Counted from the first letter of the stretch, positions 49,501 to 60,046 are shown. The stretch: 64,000 nt of DNA from Thauera phenylacetica B4P (GCF_000310225.1 NZ_AMXF01000001.1:62001-126000); one strand, 5' to 3'. A program made the numbers and translations. The notes: generated from the letters alone by a model not told the origin.

Positions 49501-52500
49501 CAATGGCAAGGTGGACAGGAAGGCGCTGCCGGAGCCTGGGCTGGAGGGCACACGCGAGTACGAGGCGCCGCAGGGCGAGGTGGAAGAGGCGCTGGCCAAG
49601 ATCTGGGCCGAAGTGCTGGGCGTGGAGCGCGTGGGGCGCCACGACAACTTCTTCGAGCTCGGCGGACATTCGCTGTTGGCGCTGAGTCTGCTCGAACGCA
49701 TGCGCGTGCAAGGCATGACCACGCAGGTTCGTACCCTGTTCCAACAGCCCGAACTGGCGGCCTTCGCCAAGGAGATATTGCAAGCGTCGGGGCGCAATGA
49801 AGTGATCGTGCCGCCCAACTTGATCCCGGCTGGTTGCCGGGCGATTCGACCAGAGATGCTGACGCTGCTCGAATTCGGGGCTGGCGAGATTGCTCGTATC
49901 GAAGCGGCGGTGCCGGGTGGGGCGACCAACATTCAGGACATCTACCCGCTGGCGCCGCTGCAGGAAGGCATCCTGTTCCACCACATGCTGCAAACGGAGG
50001 GCGATGCCTACGTTACCCCTTGTCTGCTGAGCTTCGATAGCCGGGAGCGGTTGGAGCACTTCATCTCCAGTCTCAACCGGGTGATAGAGCGCCACGACAT
50101 TCTGCGCACGGCGGTGCTGTGGGAGGGGCTCGGGGAGCCGGTGCAAGTCGTCCATCGACAGGCACAGCTTGAGATCGAGTGGCTGGAGGACGAAGTTGCG
50201 GGTAGCGTAGCCGATCGATTCAATGCCCACGTCGATCCGAGACATCACCGCATCGATGTGCGGAAGGCGCCGATGATCCGGGCGGTGGCCGCGTACGACG
50301 CGGAGCAAAGCCGTTGGCTGCTGCAATTGCCCAGCCATCACCTGGTACTGGACCACACGACGCTGGAACAGTTGGTGGGCGAGATCGCGCTGATCCAGCA
50401 GGGCAAGGAGGCCCAATTGCCCGAACCGGTGCCGTTCCGGCGCTTCGTGGCGCAGGCGCGGTTGGGTGTGAGCCGGACGGAGCACGAGGCCTTCTTCGGC
50501 AAGATGCTGGGCGATGTGGAAGAGCCCACGGCGCCGTTCGGACTGCTAGACGTGCAGGGAGATGGCAGTGATGTCGAGGAAGTGCGACTGCCGCTGGAGA
50601 CAGAACTGGCCAGGCAGATACGAGCGCAGGCGCAACGCCACGGGGTGAGCGCAGCCAGCCTGTTCCATCTGGCTTGGGCGCTGGTGCTGGGCAAGACGAC
50701 GGGCAAGGGCGACGTGGTGTTCGGCACCGTGCTGTTCGGACGCATGCAAGGAGGCGAGGGCGCGGAGCGGGCGCTGGGCATGTTCATCAATACCTTGCCG
50801 GTCCGCATTCGACTGGGGGGGCGCAGTGTGCTGCAAAGCCTGCGCGAAACCCAAGCGGTGCTGACGGGTCTGCTGCATCACGAACACGCCAGTCTGTCAC
50901 TGGCACAGCGGTGCAGTGGGCTGCCTGGGGGGACACCGCTGTTCTCGGCGCTGCTGAACTATCGCTACAGCGTGCAGCAGGACGAGGGCGAGACAGCCAG
51001 CGCTTGGGAAGGCATGGATGTGCTCGGCGGCGAGGAGCGAACCAACTACCCGGTGGGCATGTCGGTGGATGACCTGGGGCAGGGCTTCCGACTGGTGGGG
51101 CAGGTCCAGAAGACAGTCGGTGCGCTGCGGCTGTGTGAGTACCTGCGGGCGGCCGTTGCCGGTCTTGTGGAGGCGCTGGCCGACCATCCCGGACAGGCGG
51201 TAGGCGAGATCGACCTGTTGAGCGATGCCGAGCGTCGGCAGTTGGCCGATTGGGGTGTGAACGAGCGGCGGCACCCGGATGTGGAGCCGGTGCAGCGGCT
51301 GATAGAGCAGCAGGTGCAAGCCCGTCCGGAAGCCACCGCGCTGGTGTTCGGCGATGAGGCGCTGACCTACGCGGAGCTCAACGCGCGAGCCAACCGCCTG
51401 GCGCACCGGCTGATTGCCTTGGGAGTGCGGCCGGAGGCGAAGGTGGGGATTGCGGTGGAGCGCTCCGTCGAGATGGTGGTGGGGTTGTTGGCCATCCTGA
51501 AGGCGGGCGGAGCGTACGTGCCGTTGGATCCGGAGTATCCGGCCGAGCGGCTGGCCTACATGGTCGAGGACAGTGGGATCGGGCTGCTGCTGACGCAGAG
51601 CTGGGTCAGGGAACGCATCCCGGCGACAGAGCGGCTGGGGGTGCTGGAGCTGGATAGGCTGGACCTCGGCGGTGAGCCAGAGCACGACCCCAATGTTGCG
51701 GTGCATGGGGAGGGCCTGGCGTACGTGATCTACACCTCGGGCTCTACCGGGCGACCAAAGGGGGCGGCAATCCGGCACCGGTCGCTGGCCAGTTGCATGA
51801 CCTGGATGCAGCAAACCTATGGTCTGACGTCGACCGACACAGTGCTGCACAAAGCACCATTCGGCTTCGACGTGTCCGCATGGGAAATCTTCTGGCCGCT
51901 GACGGCGGGTGTGAGACTGGTAGTAGCCAACCCCGGCGACCACCGTGACCCCGAGCGGATCACCGAATTGATTCGCACGCATCAGATTACGACGCTGAAC
52001 TTCGTGCCTGCGATGCTGCAGGCCTTCTTGGCACACGAAGGCATCGAGGGAGAGACGCGGCTGCGGTACGTGATCTGCGGCGGCGAGGCCATGCCTGCGG
52101 CGACGCAAGGCGAAGCGCTGCGCCGGCTCGAAGGCGTGAGCTTGCAGAACCTGTACGGTCCGACCGAAACGACGATTCACGTTACACAGTGGAGTTGCCG
52201 GGATGACGGGCAGAGCTTGGTGCCGATTGGGCGCCCCATCTCCGGGACCAATGCCTATGTGCTGGATGGCGAGTTGAGCCCTGTACCGCAGGGCGTAGCT
52301 GGTGAGTTACTCATTGGTGGTGAGCTCTTGGCGCGGGGCTACCTGGGTCGCGCGGGGCTGAGTGCGGAGCGGTTCGTGGCTGATCCGTTCGACGAGGGGG
52401 GCGGCCGGTTGTACCGCACGGGGGACCTGGTGCGGTGGAACGCGGAGGGCCAGCTGGAGTATCTGGGGCGGTTGGACCACCAGGTGAAGATCCGCGGGTT

Positions 52501-55500
52501 CCGCATCGAGCTGGGCGAGATCGAGGCGCAATTGCTGGCGCAACCCGAGGTGCGCGAAGCGGTGGTGGTGGCCAAGGACGGGCCGGGCGGAGCGCGGCTG
52601 GTGGGCTACGTGTCCGCAGTGGCGGGGCACACCATCGATCCGGCCTTGCTGCGTGCACGGTTGAGCAAACAACTGCCCGACTACATGGTGCCCAGTGCGA
52701 TGGTGGTGCTGGAGAGCCTGCCGCTCAACGCCAACGGCAAGGTGGATAGGAAGGCGCTGCCCGACCCCGGGCTTGACGGTGAGCAGGCGTACGAGGCACC
52801 GCAAGAGGGGGTGGAAGAAGCGCTCGCCAAGATCTGGGCCGAGGTGTTGAAGTCGGAGCGGATCGGCGCAACGGACAATTTTTTCGAGCTGGGGGGGGAC
52901 TCCATTATCTCGATACAAATCGTCAGTCGCGCACGGCAGGCGGGCATTCGTATCGCCCCGAGAGATCTGTTTACCCACCAAACCGTGCGGGGGCTGGCTG
53001 CTGTTGCCGAGCTGGCCGATGCGCGCGCTGTGGATCAGGGACCGGTCACCGGGGAGGTGCCGCTGATGCCGATTCAGCGCTGGTTTTTCGAGAGGTTGAT
53101 CCCCGACCGACACCATTGGAACCAGTCGGTGGTTTTGACACCGATCCGTCCGCTCGACGGTGGCGCGCTCGACCGGGCACTCAGGGCGGTCATCGAACAT
53201 CACGATGCGCTTGGCCTGGGTTTCGTTGAAACCGCAGCGGGCTGGCGGGCGACCCACCGGAACATGCGCGCAGAATCCGTCCTTTGGCAATCGGCTGCAA
53301 CGGATGATGCAGCGCTCCAGGCGCTTTTCGACCAAGCGCAGCGCAGTTTGAACTTGCAGAATGGCCCCTTGCTGCGTGCCGTTCTCGCGACCTTGCCACA
53401 GGGTGAGCAGCGACTTCTGTTGACCGCCCATCATCTGGTCGTCGATGGCGTGTCGTGGCGGATCTTGCTTGAGGATCTGGAGCGCGTTTATCGTCAGGCG
53501 AGTGCCGGACAACCGGTGACGCTTCCGGCCAAAACGGGTTCTTTCAAGCGTTGGGCCGAGCATTTGCATCGCTATGCCGAAGGCTCGGACATGAGACTTG
53601 AGGTCGATCACTGGAAATCGCAGTTGCAAGGGGCTCCCATCGATCTGCCCGTTCGGTCCCGCGAGGGTCTTGTTTGTAGGTATGCGCAAACGGCGTATTC
53701 GCGACTCGATGCCGCGACCACGCAGAAGCTGCTGCATGCGGCAGCTGCGGCATACCACACGCAGATCAACGATCTGCTTCTGACCGCATTGGCCCGCGTC
53801 CTGACCCGTTGGATCGGCCATTCATCCGTGCTGATTCAGCTCGAAGGCCATGGCCGGGAAGAACTGTTCGATTCGATGGACCTCTCGCGCACGGTTGGGT
53901 GGTTCACGACGATCTTTCCGGTGCGGCTTACACCGCCGCCGGCGTTCGCAGACTCCGTCATGGCGATCAAGGAACAGTTACGGACCATTCCGAACAAGGG
54001 CATCGGCTTCGGCATCCTGCGCTATCTCGCGGATTCCGCATCGCGCGAAGCTGTGGGTGCGTTGCCCCAGCCGCGGGTCACCTTCAACTACCTCGGGCAG
54101 ATCGAGAGCGGATTCCAGAACGACAGTATTTTCAGACTTGCAAACGAAAGTGCGGGAAGAGGGCAGAGCTTGGACGCGCCTCTGGGTAACTGGCTGACGA
54201 TCAATGGGCAGGTTGTCGGTGGTCAACTGAGCTTCGGCTGGATCTACAGTTCTGAGATGTTCGATGCCGAAGTGGTGCAGCAATTGGCGGACGATTACGC
54301 GATGGAACTGCACGATCTCACCGAGCATTGCTGCGAGGTGAAAAATTCGACCATCACAGTGTCGGATTTTCCATTGCTGCGAATGAGCCCATCGGAGTTC
54401 GATGTCTTGCCGGTCTCTCATGCGGATGTCGAACAGGCTTATCCGCTCTCGCCGATGCAGCGATCCATGTTGTCGAGCGCTGCCTGCGAAGATGGGGACC
54501 ACATCTACCAACTGTGTGTGGACTTGCTGGATGTGGATGTGCAAAGGCTATACGGCGCCTGGCAGGCAGTCGCCGCTGTGCACGATGTGTTGCGGACGGG
54601 CTTTGTCGTGGGCAGCAGGCCGCTTCAGGTGGTCTACCGCAGCACCAGGGTGCCATTTGAAGTGCGCGATGGCAGCAACATGACGGCAGCGGATCTAGAG
54701 GCTTTGGCCGCTGCCGAGCGCATTGCCGGCTTTGATATGGCCCAAGCACCCTTGTTCCGCCTGCTTGCCGTGCAGACCACCGGAAATTCCCATCGTTTGA
54801 TCTATACCAGCCACATGATTCTTGTCGACGGCTGGAGCGGTTCTCGCCTGCTGGGCGAAGTGTTGCAGGCTTACGCCGGCAACCCTCCGGCACGACCGCG
54901 CGGGAATTACGGGGAGTATCTCGCTTGGCTGGAGAGCAGGGATCACACGGCTGACGAAAAATTCTGGAAGAACCAGATATCCAGACTGAACGCCCCCACC
55001 CTGTTGGGGCGGTCTTGCGCGACCTCCGAAGCCAACGTCCACGGGCATCACATGGCCGCATGTGACGCGCAAGAAACGCAATGCTTGCGGTTGTTCGCGC
55101 AGCGGAATCGGTGCACGTTGAATACGCTCGTGCAAGCTGCCTGGCTGCTGATGATCTGGAAGGAGCGTGGCTGCGCGACGGTTGGCTGCGGCATGACCTT
55201 GTCCATCCGACCCGCAGAGCTGCCAGACATCGAGCGGCAGCTTGGTCTTTATGTGAACGATGTTCCTCTGATCGTGACGATAGAAACTGAGCGGCCCTTG
55301 GGTCAATGGTTAACTTCGATTCAGGATCTCAACGTGGAAATTCGCCATCACGGGCAGACTGCGCTGAGTGATATCGAGTGTTGGGCGGGACAGCGACCGC
55401 TGTTCGATAACGTGATCGTTTTTCAAAACTACCCCTTGACGGGAGTCACGGCGCTGGATGCCAGCGCAGGCCCACGGATCGAGCACCTGCAAGCCCGGGA

Positions 55501-55705
55501 GCAAACAAGTATTGATCTCACCTTGTACGTCTACGCGGAAGAACGTCTGGAGTTCCACTTCGATTACCGACAGCATGCATTTTGCCAAGAAGCGGTTGCC
55601 GAACTGGGTCGTTGTTTGACCGAGACGCTTGTGGCGTTTGCCGTGAGCGATGCGGACGCGCGTGTTTGCGATGTCGCCTGGCGGGCAGATCAGAGGAATG
55701 GCTGA
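46544..55705 (+). CDS. NRPS (C-A-T-C-A-T-E-C) ending in an orphan condensation domain
   Basis: The protein has 3053 residues from [21 protein letters not shown]1 is at about 52-463. A1 is at about 498-1000, with pocket D-I-L-Q-L-G-M-I-W-K (glycine type), and T1 has [10 protein letters not shown] (about 1037). C2 is at about 1134-1543, and its start [10 protein letters not shown] resembles the dual epimerisation/condensation signature. A2 is at about 1570-2080, with pocket D-V-W-N-I-G-L-I-H-K (closest to threonine codes), and T2 has [11 protein letters not shown] is at about 2170-2603 ([15 protein letters not shown]). C3 is at about 2630-3033 ([10 protein letters not shown]). The protein then stops 19 residues into what would be the C-A linker. 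No A, T or thioesterase follows, and a broken IS3-family element lies just downstream. Confidence 0.93.
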   Translation: MSDSLNLSTRRANLSLTQRAMLQARLRGGHTTNAAQSITPRQPRCDRATLSYAQQRQWFLWQMNPESTAYHMCGGLALTGHLDVNVIRSSLDALVARHDSLRTTFRADGEGVAEQIIHARSDIRLPYFDLSDMGADEKAVRLKDEIERRCAQPFVLTSGPLLRAVLFKTEKNEHHLVVVMHHIISDEWSTQIILDEMATLYGAYLEGASPQLPDLPIQYADYAVWQRAWINGVEGQRQLAWWRAQMGDEHPVLALPTDRSRAGDGRYTAARHRIVLEAELVGRLRQQAQAHGGTLFMALLTAFEALLFRHTGQADLRVGVPVANRNHSEVDKVVGIFVNAQVLRAQIDGRMPLAELLAQTRNVALGAQANQDLPFEQLVEALQPERHLATHPLFQVMFNHLRRDHRSLQIWSGLTVERLDFDESDAQFELALQTCEYEDGQIEASFSYARELFEPETIDRMAGHYVAVLRALADHPEQAVGEIDLLSDAERWQLADWGVNERRYPDVEPVHRLIERRVQARPEATALVFGDEALTYAELNARANRLAHRLIALGVRPEVKVGIAVERSIEMVVGLLAILKAGGAYVPLDPEYPGERLAFMVEDSGIGLLLTQSHLAARVPRGAALTVLKLDALDLGNEPAESPPFALHGEHPAYVIYTSGSTGKPKGVMVRHRALSHFLHSMRDAPGLAADDILLAVTSLSFDIAALELYLPLISGARIVIASRDEARNGEALARLIEQSQTTVLQCTPASWRLLRAAGWPGAQGRRFKGLCGGEALQPDLAQDLLSIGVDLWNMYGPTETTIWSAAGRVGEEGPPHLGRAIAATRLHVLDGALNLVPQGVAGELYLGGIGLARGYLNRAGLSAERFVADPFGADGERLYRTGDLARWNAEEQLEYLGRIDHQVKIRGFRIEVGEVEARLLAQSGVREAVVVAREGPGGARLMGYVSAVAGQAIEAGELRERLGRQLPDYMVPSAVVVLDALPLNANGKVDRKALPEPGLEGTREYEAPQGEVEEALAKIWAEVLGVERVGRHDNFFELGGHSLLALSLLERMRVQGMTTQVRTLFQQPELAAFAKEILQASGRNEVIVPPNLIPAGCRAIRPEMLTLLEFGAGEIARIEAAVPGGATNIQDIYPLAPLQEGILFHHMLQTEGDAYVTPCLLSFDSRERLEHFISSLNRVIERHDILRTAVLWEGLGEPVQVVHRQAQLEIEWLEDEVAGSVADRFNAHVDPRHHRIDVRKAPMIRAVAAYDAEQSRWLLQLPSHHLVLDHTTLEQLVGEIALIQQGKEAQLPEPVPFRRFVAQARLGVSRTEHEAFFGKMLGDVEEPTAPFGLLDVQGDGSDVEEVRLPLETELARQIRAQAQRHGVSAASLFHLAWALVLGKTTGKGDVVFGTVLFGRMQGGEGAERALGMFINTLPVRIRLGGRSVLQSLRETQAVLTGLLHHEHASLSLAQRCSGLPGGTPLFSALLNYRYSVQQDEGETASAWEGMDVLGGEERTNYPVGMSVDDLGQGFRLVGQVQKTVGALRLCEYLRAAVAGLVEALADHPGQAVGEIDLLSDAERRQLADWGVNERRHPDVEPVQRLIEQQVQARPEATALVFGDEALTYAELNARANRLAHRLIALGVRPEAKVGIAVERSVEMVVGLLAILKAGGAYVPLDPEYPAERLAYMVEDSGIGLLLTQSWVRERIPATERLGVLELDRLDLGGEPEHDPNVAVHGEGLAYVIYTSGSTGRPKGAAIRHRSLASCMTWMQQTYGLTSTDTVLHKAPFGFDVSAWEIFWPLTAGVRLVVANPGDHRDPERITELIRTHQITTLNFVPAMLQAFLAHEGIEGETRLRYVICGGEAMPAATQGEALRRLEGVSLQNLYGPTETTIHVTQWSCRDDGQSLVPIGRPISGTNAYVLDGELSPVPQGVAGELLIGGELLARGYLGRAGLSAERFVADPFDEGGGRLYRTGDLVRWNAEGQLEYLGRLDHQVKIRGFRIELGEIEAQLLAQPEVREAVVVAKDGPGGARLVGYVSAVAGHTIDPALLRARLSKQLPDYMVPSAMVVLESLPLNANGKVDRKALPDPGLDGEQAYEAPQEGVEEALAKIWAEVLKSERIGATDNFFELGGDSIISIQIVSRARQAGIRIAPRDLFTHQTVRGLAAVAELADARAVDQGPVTGEVPLMPIQRWFFERLIPDRHHWNQSVVLTPIRPLDGGALDRALRAVIEHHDALGLGFVETAAGWRATHRNMRAESVLWQSAATDDAALQALFDQAQRSLNLQNGPLLRAVLATLPQGEQRLLLTAHHLVVDGVSWRILLEDLERVYRQASAGQPVTLPAKTGSFKRWAEHLHRYAEGSDMRLEVDHWKSQLQGAPIDLPVRSREGLVCRYAQTAYSRLDAATTQKLLHAAAAAYHTQINDLLLTALARVLTRWIGHSSVLIQLEGHGREELFDSMDLSRTVGWFTTIFPVRLTPPPAFADSVMAIKEQLRTIPNKGIGFGILRYLADSASREAVGALPQPRVTFNYLGQIESGFQNDSIFRLANESAGRGQSLDAPLGNWLTINGQVVGGQLSFGWIYSSEMFDAEVVQQLADDYAMELHDLTEHCCEVKNSTITVSDFPLLRMSPSEFDVLPVSHADVEQAYPLSPMQRSMLSSAACEDGDHIYQLCVDLLDVDVQRLYGAWQAVAAVHDVLRTGFVVGSRPLQVVYRSTRVPFEVRDGSNMTAADLEALAAAERIAGFDMAQAPLFRLLAVQTTGNSHRLIYTSHMILVDGWSGSRLLGEVLQAYAGNPPARPRGNYGEYLAWLESRDHTADEKFWKNQISRLNAPTLLGRSCATSEANVHGHHMAACDAQETQCLRLFAQRNRCTLNTLVQAAWLLMIWKERGCATVGCGMTLSIRPAELPDIERQLGLYVNDVPLIVTIETERPLGQWLTSIQDLNVEIRHHGQTALSDIECWAGQRPLFDNVIVFQNYPLTGVTALDASAGPRIEHLQAREQTSIDLTLYVYAEERLEFHFDYRQHAFCQEAVAELGRCLTETLVAFAVSDADARVCDVAWRADQRNG
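47954..48382 (+). repeat. Left flank of A1, near-identical to 51173-51601
   Basis: These 429 bases (end of C1 linker to first third of A1) align without gaps to 51173-51601 in A2 and differ at scattered sites only. At the protein level both run [20 protein letters not shown] and on to GIGLLLTQS. See the matching right-flank repeat. Confidence 0.85.
49061..49615 (+). repeat. Right flank of A1, near-identical to 52292-52846
   Basis: About 555 bases spanning the end of A1 and the A-T linker (motifs [19 protein letters not shown]) align gap-free to 52292-52846 of A2. The stretch between the two flanks, which holds the substrate pocket, is clearly different between A1 and A2. Confidence 0.82.
51173..51601 (+). 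repeat. Left flank of A2, copy of 47954-48382
   Basis: Second copy of the A-domain left-flank block, in the same frame and of the same length as the copy in A1 (offset 3219 bases). Confidence 0.85.
52292..52846 (+). repeat. Right flank of A2, copy of 49061-49615
   Basis: Second copy of the A-domain right-flank block (offset 3231 bases). The different offset from the left block shows that the core between them has a 12-base length difference. Confidence 0.82.
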
Positions 55706-55829
55706 TCGTGCGGCGGGGGGTAGAAAGCGAGGGCAGCTCCCAGTATCCTCTTGAGAAACAGATGTGATGATTGAGGTCATCATGTAGCAGTTACGACCGA
55801 TTTAGTTGATCTGGAGGCCGAGAGCAGCA

Positions 55830-56279
55830 GCGCGTTGGCGCTGGGCAGCAGAACACCCGAGAGCGTCATCCATCACGGTGATCAGGGGAGCCAGGGCGGC
55901 TCCACTCGCATTCGGCAAGCGCTGTCACGAAATGGGAGTTCGCCCGTCGATCGGTACGGTTGGCGATGCCTACGACAACGCAATGGCCGAGAGCTTCTTT
56001 GCCGGCCTTGAGTGCGAACTGATCGACCGCAAGACCTTCCGGACGAAGACCGAAGCGCGTCTGGCCGTCTACACCTGGATCGAGGGCTGGTACAACCCGC
56101 GCAGGCGGCGTTCCGCGCTGGGCTACCTCTCACCGATGAACTACGAGGAAAAACACCGCGCAACTCAAGCGAATCTCGACAAACCCGGGTTACCGACCGG
56201 GCCGCTCGCCCCTGGCCTGGATGGGGCCGGCGGCGGCCCCGTGGGTAACCCTGCTATCGAGTACGATCACACGGCTTGA
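55830..56279 (+). pseudogene. IS3-family transposase (OrfB) C-terminal remnant, frameshifted
   Basis: FGKRCHEMGVRPSIGTVGDA, AMAESFFAGLECELIDRKTF and WIEGWYNPRRRRSALGYLSP, ending near 56277, are the C-terminal integrase-core sequences of IS3-family OrfB (last DDE glutamate in AESFF). Upstream, the VIHHGDQGSQ segment (around 55867-55896) is in a different frame, so there is a frameshift at about 55900. OrfA and most of OrfB are missing. The right end is probably the GGGGCCAACTCCA at 56309-56321. The element abuts the 3' end of the truncated NRPS and lies 11 bases from the receptor stop. Confidence 0.85.
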
Positions 56280-56331
56280 TTTCCAAGCCACAAACCGTCC
56301 ACCGGATGGGGCCAACTCCAGTGTTGCCGCT

Positions 56332-58713
56332 TTACCACCGGTAAGTTGCGGTTGCGGTGACAGTGCGTTCTTCGCCGCGATACCAGCCGTCGAAGGCATT
56401 GCTTGTGTAATAGCGTTTGTTGAATAGGTTGGTGGCGTTCAGCGCAAGGCGCCAGTGGCTGTCCAGGTCATAACGCAGGCTTGCGTCGAACAGCGTGAAG
56501 CCTGGCTGTGATTTGGTGTTGGCGGCATCGTCCCACCGCTTGCCAACGTACCGTGCGCCTGCACCAATGTTCAGACCGTGCAGGCCGCTATCGCGAAACG
56601 TGTAGTCAAGCCACAGCGATGCCATCTGTTTGGGGGCCTGAATCGGCGTCTTCCCTTGCTCCACATACCAGGTGTCGCCTTTGCGGCCTTTGATGTCGTT
56701 GTAGGTGAAAGAGGCTGTAGCAAAGAGGCCGGGCATCAGCTTGCCCTTGGCTTCCAATTCAAGGCCGCGCGAGCGCACGGCACCGACTTGCTCGCTCACT
56801 CCACTGAGAGGGTGGGTCACCGAGATGTTCTCTTTCTGCAGCTCGAATACCGCAGCAGTCAACAACAGGTCACCGCTCTTGGGCTGGTACTTGACGCCTG
56901 CTTCCCACTGTTTGCCTTCGGTGGGCTTCGCGTCCAGCGCGTCAAATGCCCCGAACGCCGGCTGGAACGAGGTGCCGTAGCTGACATAAGGTGCCCAGCC
57001 GCCCGGGGCAAGCCAAGTCAACGCTGCACGACCGGTCCAGGCTTTGTGCGTGCTACTTTGAGTGCCGCCCCGAGAGGACGAACTGTCCTCCCCCTTCGCC
57101 GTGTCGTGCCTGCCTGATAGTGTGAGCAGCCATCGGTCCGCGAACTTGGCCTGATCCTGTACGTACAAGCCCACGCTACGGAGCTTGTTGGGGCCATAGA
57201 CGCCGCCGGGGGTGTTGGGGGCGGGAATTGGCAGGTATACCGGGTTTAGCAGGTCCAGATCCGGGGCGCTTCCCGTCAGATATTGTTCTTTGGCGCGCAC
57301 ACGGGTCCAGTCCACGCCGGCAATCAGCCTGTGCGCTACATCGCCGGTCTGGAGCCGGCCCTCAAGAAAACTGTCAAGCGAAGTTTGCTTGAGATCGCCA
57401 AATCCGTGAACCGCAGTCCGCGTGAACGTCCGCCCGTCGGCTTGCAGCGACGACCAGATATGGTGCTTGTCTGTCTCGCGGTCCGCGTAGCGGAATTTCT
57501 GCCGAAAGCCCCAGTTGTCGCTGAACTCGTGGCGGAACTCGTATCCCAAGGTCCATGCCTTATGGACAATGTTGCTGTAGCGCGGATCACCTTCGCGAAC
57601 GTTGGTTGGTTGCCTGTTCGCGTCAGCCACATAACCGACATCGTCGCCAGCCTCATGTTGAAGCGTGGATGCGAGCAAGGTCAGCGACGTGGCTGCTGAG
57701 GGTTGCCACAACAGAGAGGGGGCGAAGTACTGGCGCTTGGTTTCGGCCCTCTCACCCCCCGGATACTTCGCCTGATCGTCGTTGCTTCGCGTCAACCCAA
57801 CCAGGCGGAACGCGAGATCGTCTCCAATCCGGTCACCATAGTCTATGGCCAATTGCCGGTGCTTGAAGTTGCCAAGCTGCACCTGGGCCTCTCGGATGGG
57901 TTCGTTCAATGATGGCCGCTTGCTGACGCGGTTGACGATACCGCCGACATCACCCTGCCCAAAGGTGGCCGAGGACGGACCACGCAACACTTCGATGCGC
58001 TCCATGCCGTAGACCTCGGTCATCTGGCCGATATCGACAAAACCCAATTGCGCCAACCCATCCAGGTAGTCGTGGGTCGAACTGTCAAAGCCTCTCAGGG
58101 TCAGGAATTCGTAGCCACGGTCGTCACGTCCATAGGTACGCGTGAAGACTCCCGGCGTGTAGTTGAGGGTATCGAGGACCTCCCGCATGCCCTTGGTATC
58201 GATCTCCTCGCGCCCGATCACGGAAACGGACTGCGGGACTTCGGTGATGGGCGTATCGGTCTTAGTCGCGGTGGCGCTGCGCTTGGCAGCGTAGCCCCTA
58301 ACCGGCCCAGTAGCCGTTTCAGGTTCCGCACCCGCCTTCACTGTCACGGTTGGCAGCATCGCCCCTTGGTCGGCGGGCGGACGGGCGGCCTTGATCACCA
58401 TGGAGCCTCCTTCCTGCGTGGCCACAAGCCCGCTGCCGGTGAGGAGTTGATTGACAGCCTCGCGCGGCGTCAGGTTGCCTTTGACCGCTGGCGCCTTCTT
58501 GCCCGCGACAAGGGCGGGGGAGAAGGCCACGGGAACGCCCGTCGCCGCGGCCAGTTCGTTCAGTGCGGCGTCGAGTGATTGCGCCGCGATGGAGATGGCC
58601 ACCGGCTTGTCTGTGGTGGCGGTCTGGGCATGAACAAGCCCGGGAGCGCTGATGGCCAGGGCAATGGCGAGGGTGAGTGGAGCGAGGTTGAAGTGGAGGT
58701 GCGGGTGGCGCAT
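56332..58713 (-). CDS. TonB-dependent siderophore receptor with STN domain
   Basis: The protein has 793 residues from MRHPHLHFNLAPLTLAIALA. It has a signal peptide (to GLVHAQT), STN domain (about 45-100, ISIAAQSLDAALNELAAATG), TonB-box and linker region, plug (about 155-280, EVPQSVSVIGREEIDTKGMREVL, then GPSSATFGQGDVGGIVNRVSKRP) and a 22-strand-type barrel. It ends with the aromatic ATATYRW expected for outer-membrane assembly. FecR and a sigma factor lie upstream in the same direction, so it is a signalling ferric-siderophore receptor, probably for the product of this locus. An inverted repeat TTAAGAGT/ACTCTTAA (58727-58767) is upstream. Confidence 0.95.
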   Translation of the reverse strand: MRHPHLHFNLAPLTLAIALAISAPGLVHAQTATTDKPVAISIAAQSLDAALNELAAATGVPVAFSPALVAGKKAPAVKGNLTPREAVNQLLTGSGLVATQEGGSMVIKAARPPADQGAMLPTVTVKAGAEPETATGPVRGYAAKRSATATKTDTPITEVPQSVSVIGREEIDTKGMREVLDTLNYTPGVFTRTYGRDDRGYEFLTLRGFDSSTHDYLDGLAQLGFVDIGQMTEVYGMERIEVLRGPSSATFGQGDVGGIVNRVSKRPSLNEPIREAQVQLGNFKHRQLAIDYGDRIGDDLAFRLVGLTRSNDDQAKYPGGERAETKRQYFAPSLLWQPSAATSLTLLASTLQHEAGDDVGYVADANRQPTNVREGDPRYSNIVHKAWTLGYEFRHEFSDNWGFRQKFRYADRETDKHHIWSSLQADGRTFTRTAVHGFGDLKQTSLDSFLEGRLQTGDVAHRLIAGVDWTRVRAKEQYLTGSAPDLDLLNPVYLPIPAPNTPGGVYGPNKLRSVGLYVQDQAKFADRWLLTLSGRHDTAKGEDSSSSRGGTQSSTHKAWTGRAALTWLAPGGWAPYVSYGTSFQPAFGAFDALDAKPTEGKQWEAGVKYQPKSGDLLLTAAVFELQKENISVTHPLSGVSEQVGAVRSRGLELEAKGKLMPGLFATASFTYNDIKGRKGDTWYVEQGKTPIQAPKQMASLWLDYTFRDSGLHGLNIGAGARYVGKRWDDAANTKSQPGFTLFDASLRYDLDSHWRLALNATNLFNKRYYTSNAFDGWYRGEERTVTATATYRW

Positions 58714-58726
58714 CGAGGTCTATTCC

Positions 58727-58767
58727 TTAAGAGTGGCGTGAATGAAAATAAGTCTCACTACTCTTAA
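58727..58767 (-). promoter_or_regulatory. Inverted repeat in the receptor promoter region
   Basis: TTAAGAGT (58727-58734) and ACTCTTAA (58760-58767) are perfect 8-base inverted repeats 25 bases apart, just upstream of the receptor start at 58713. The interval holds an AT-rich AATGAAAATAAGT. It may be part of the FecI-type promoter or a binding site for another regulator. Confidence 0.4.
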
Positions 58768-58837
58768 AGACGCGCGACCAATCCAGATGTACACCCCTTT
58801 CGCAACTTTTTCTTACACAGACCGGGTGGTCTTGAGG

Positions 58838-60046
58838 TCAGTGCGCCTTGACGACCTCGGTGTTGCCGTCGGCCAGCGCGACCAGGCGTACCGGGAGAAT
58901 CTGCGGCAGCACACCAGCGAACATGTCCGGGCGGCCGATCTGGTAGCTGCCACCGATGCGCAATGCCGCTACTTCCGGATCCCGGATCACCAGGCGGGTA
59001 GCGTGGTATCGCTCCAGTTCGTGCACCGCATCGGACAGAGGGGTGTTCGTGAAGCGCACCAATCCTTGCCGCCAGGGGGCAACGCTGGCAGGGGAGATGG
59101 ACGAGACCTGGCTCATCTGACCGGAAAGCGAGACCTGGACGCCCTGGCCTGCAGACAGTTCGACGGAATGGGGATGGAGGGGACTGGACTGGTCGCGGGC
59201 GTCGATGGTCACGTCGGCTACCCTGACGCGCCCGTCCTCCACCGCAACGTTCACGGTTCCGGCATCGGCACCGTCCTTCATATAGCGGACCGCAAAGCGT
59301 GTGCCCACCACCGTGACACGGGCGGGGCCGGCCAGAACGTCAAAGGGCTTGGCGGTGTCCGGTGCCACGGTGAACATGGCCTGACCATGCGCCATGCGGA
59401 CTTCACGGCGACTGCGGTAGAGCGAGACCTCCAGGCGGGTGTCCGCGTCGAGCGTCAGATGGCTGCCATCGGGCAGCGGCACGTCCAGCCGCTGTCCTTG
59501 CTTCGCCGCATAGGTGCTGGCAAAGGTCGGCTGCGTCCACTGGTACCAGGCAATGCCGGCGGCCATCGTGCAAACGCCACAAAGCGCTGCAACCCCGGCG
59601 CCGAAACCGCGCGGCCACCATGAGCGGGCGCTCGGCGCGGGTGAGCGCCGCGGGCCATTGTGCGGGCGCTGCTTTTGCTCGGTGGGTGGGGTGTCGGTGC
59701 CCTGCTGGGTTGGCCTCTCTGGCTGGTTCACGGGAGACCCGCGACGGGGCGTGCACAGATGCGCCACCCGCTCTGCTGGCACGCTGCGAAGCAGGCGAAT
59801 GCTCTCGTCCACCTGTGCCCAGGCGCTTGCGTGGGCCGGATGGGCTGCGCGCCAGGACTGGAACTCGGCCTCCTCAATGGCGCTGAGCCCTTGCTCCCGG
59901 CGCGTGTGCCAGTCCGTCGCGGCGACGTCGACCGGATCCTGGTCGCGGACGAATGCCTCGAGTTCCCGCGAGGCCACTTCATCGAGAGAGGCATCCGCGG
60001 ACGGTGAGCAACAAGAAGAGCCCGTGGGGGCTGTCGTTCGGATCAT
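58838..60046 (-). CDS. fecR: FecR-family transmembrane sigma regulator
   Basis: The protein has 402 residues from MIRTTAPTGSSCCSPSADAS (GTG at 60073 is an alternative start). The sigma-binding part is VAATDWHTRREQGLSAIEEAEFQSWRAAHPAHASAWAQVDES. A Pro-rich linker with a single membrane helix (FGAGVAALCGVCTMAAGIAWYQW) follows, then the FecR domain (QRLDVPLPDGSHLTLDADTRL, then VTVVGTRFAVRYMKDG) and C-terminal IGGSYQIGRPDMFAGVLPQILPV. It relays receptor occupancy to the sigma factor at 60118. It lies between its sigma gene and receptor gene on the same strand. Confidence 0.92.
   Translation of the reverse strand: MIRTTAPTGSSCCSPSADASLDEVASRELEAFVRDQDPVDVAATDWHTRREQGLSAIEEAEFQSWRAAHPAHASAWAQVDESIRLLRSVPAERVAHLCTPRRGSPVNQPERPTQQGTDTPPTEQKQRPHNGPRRSPAPSARSWWPRGFGAGVAALCGVCTMAAGIAWYQWTQPTFASTYAAKQGQRLDVPLPDGSHLTLDADTRLEVSLYRSRREVRMAHGQAMFTVAPDTAKPFDVLAGPARVTVVGTRFAVRYMKDGADAGTVNVAVEDGRVRVADVTIDARDQSSPLHPHSVELSAGQGVQVSLSGQMSQVSSISPASVAPWRQGLVRFTNTPLSDAVHELERYHATRLVIRDPEVAALRIGGSYQIGRPDMFAGVLPQILPVRLVALADGNTEVVKAH

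Noticed and set aside
48023-50485. 820-codon antisense frame across the second NRPS
   Set aside because: Same effect: low-complexity His/Arg-rich translation without domains, opposite a well-supported NRPS.
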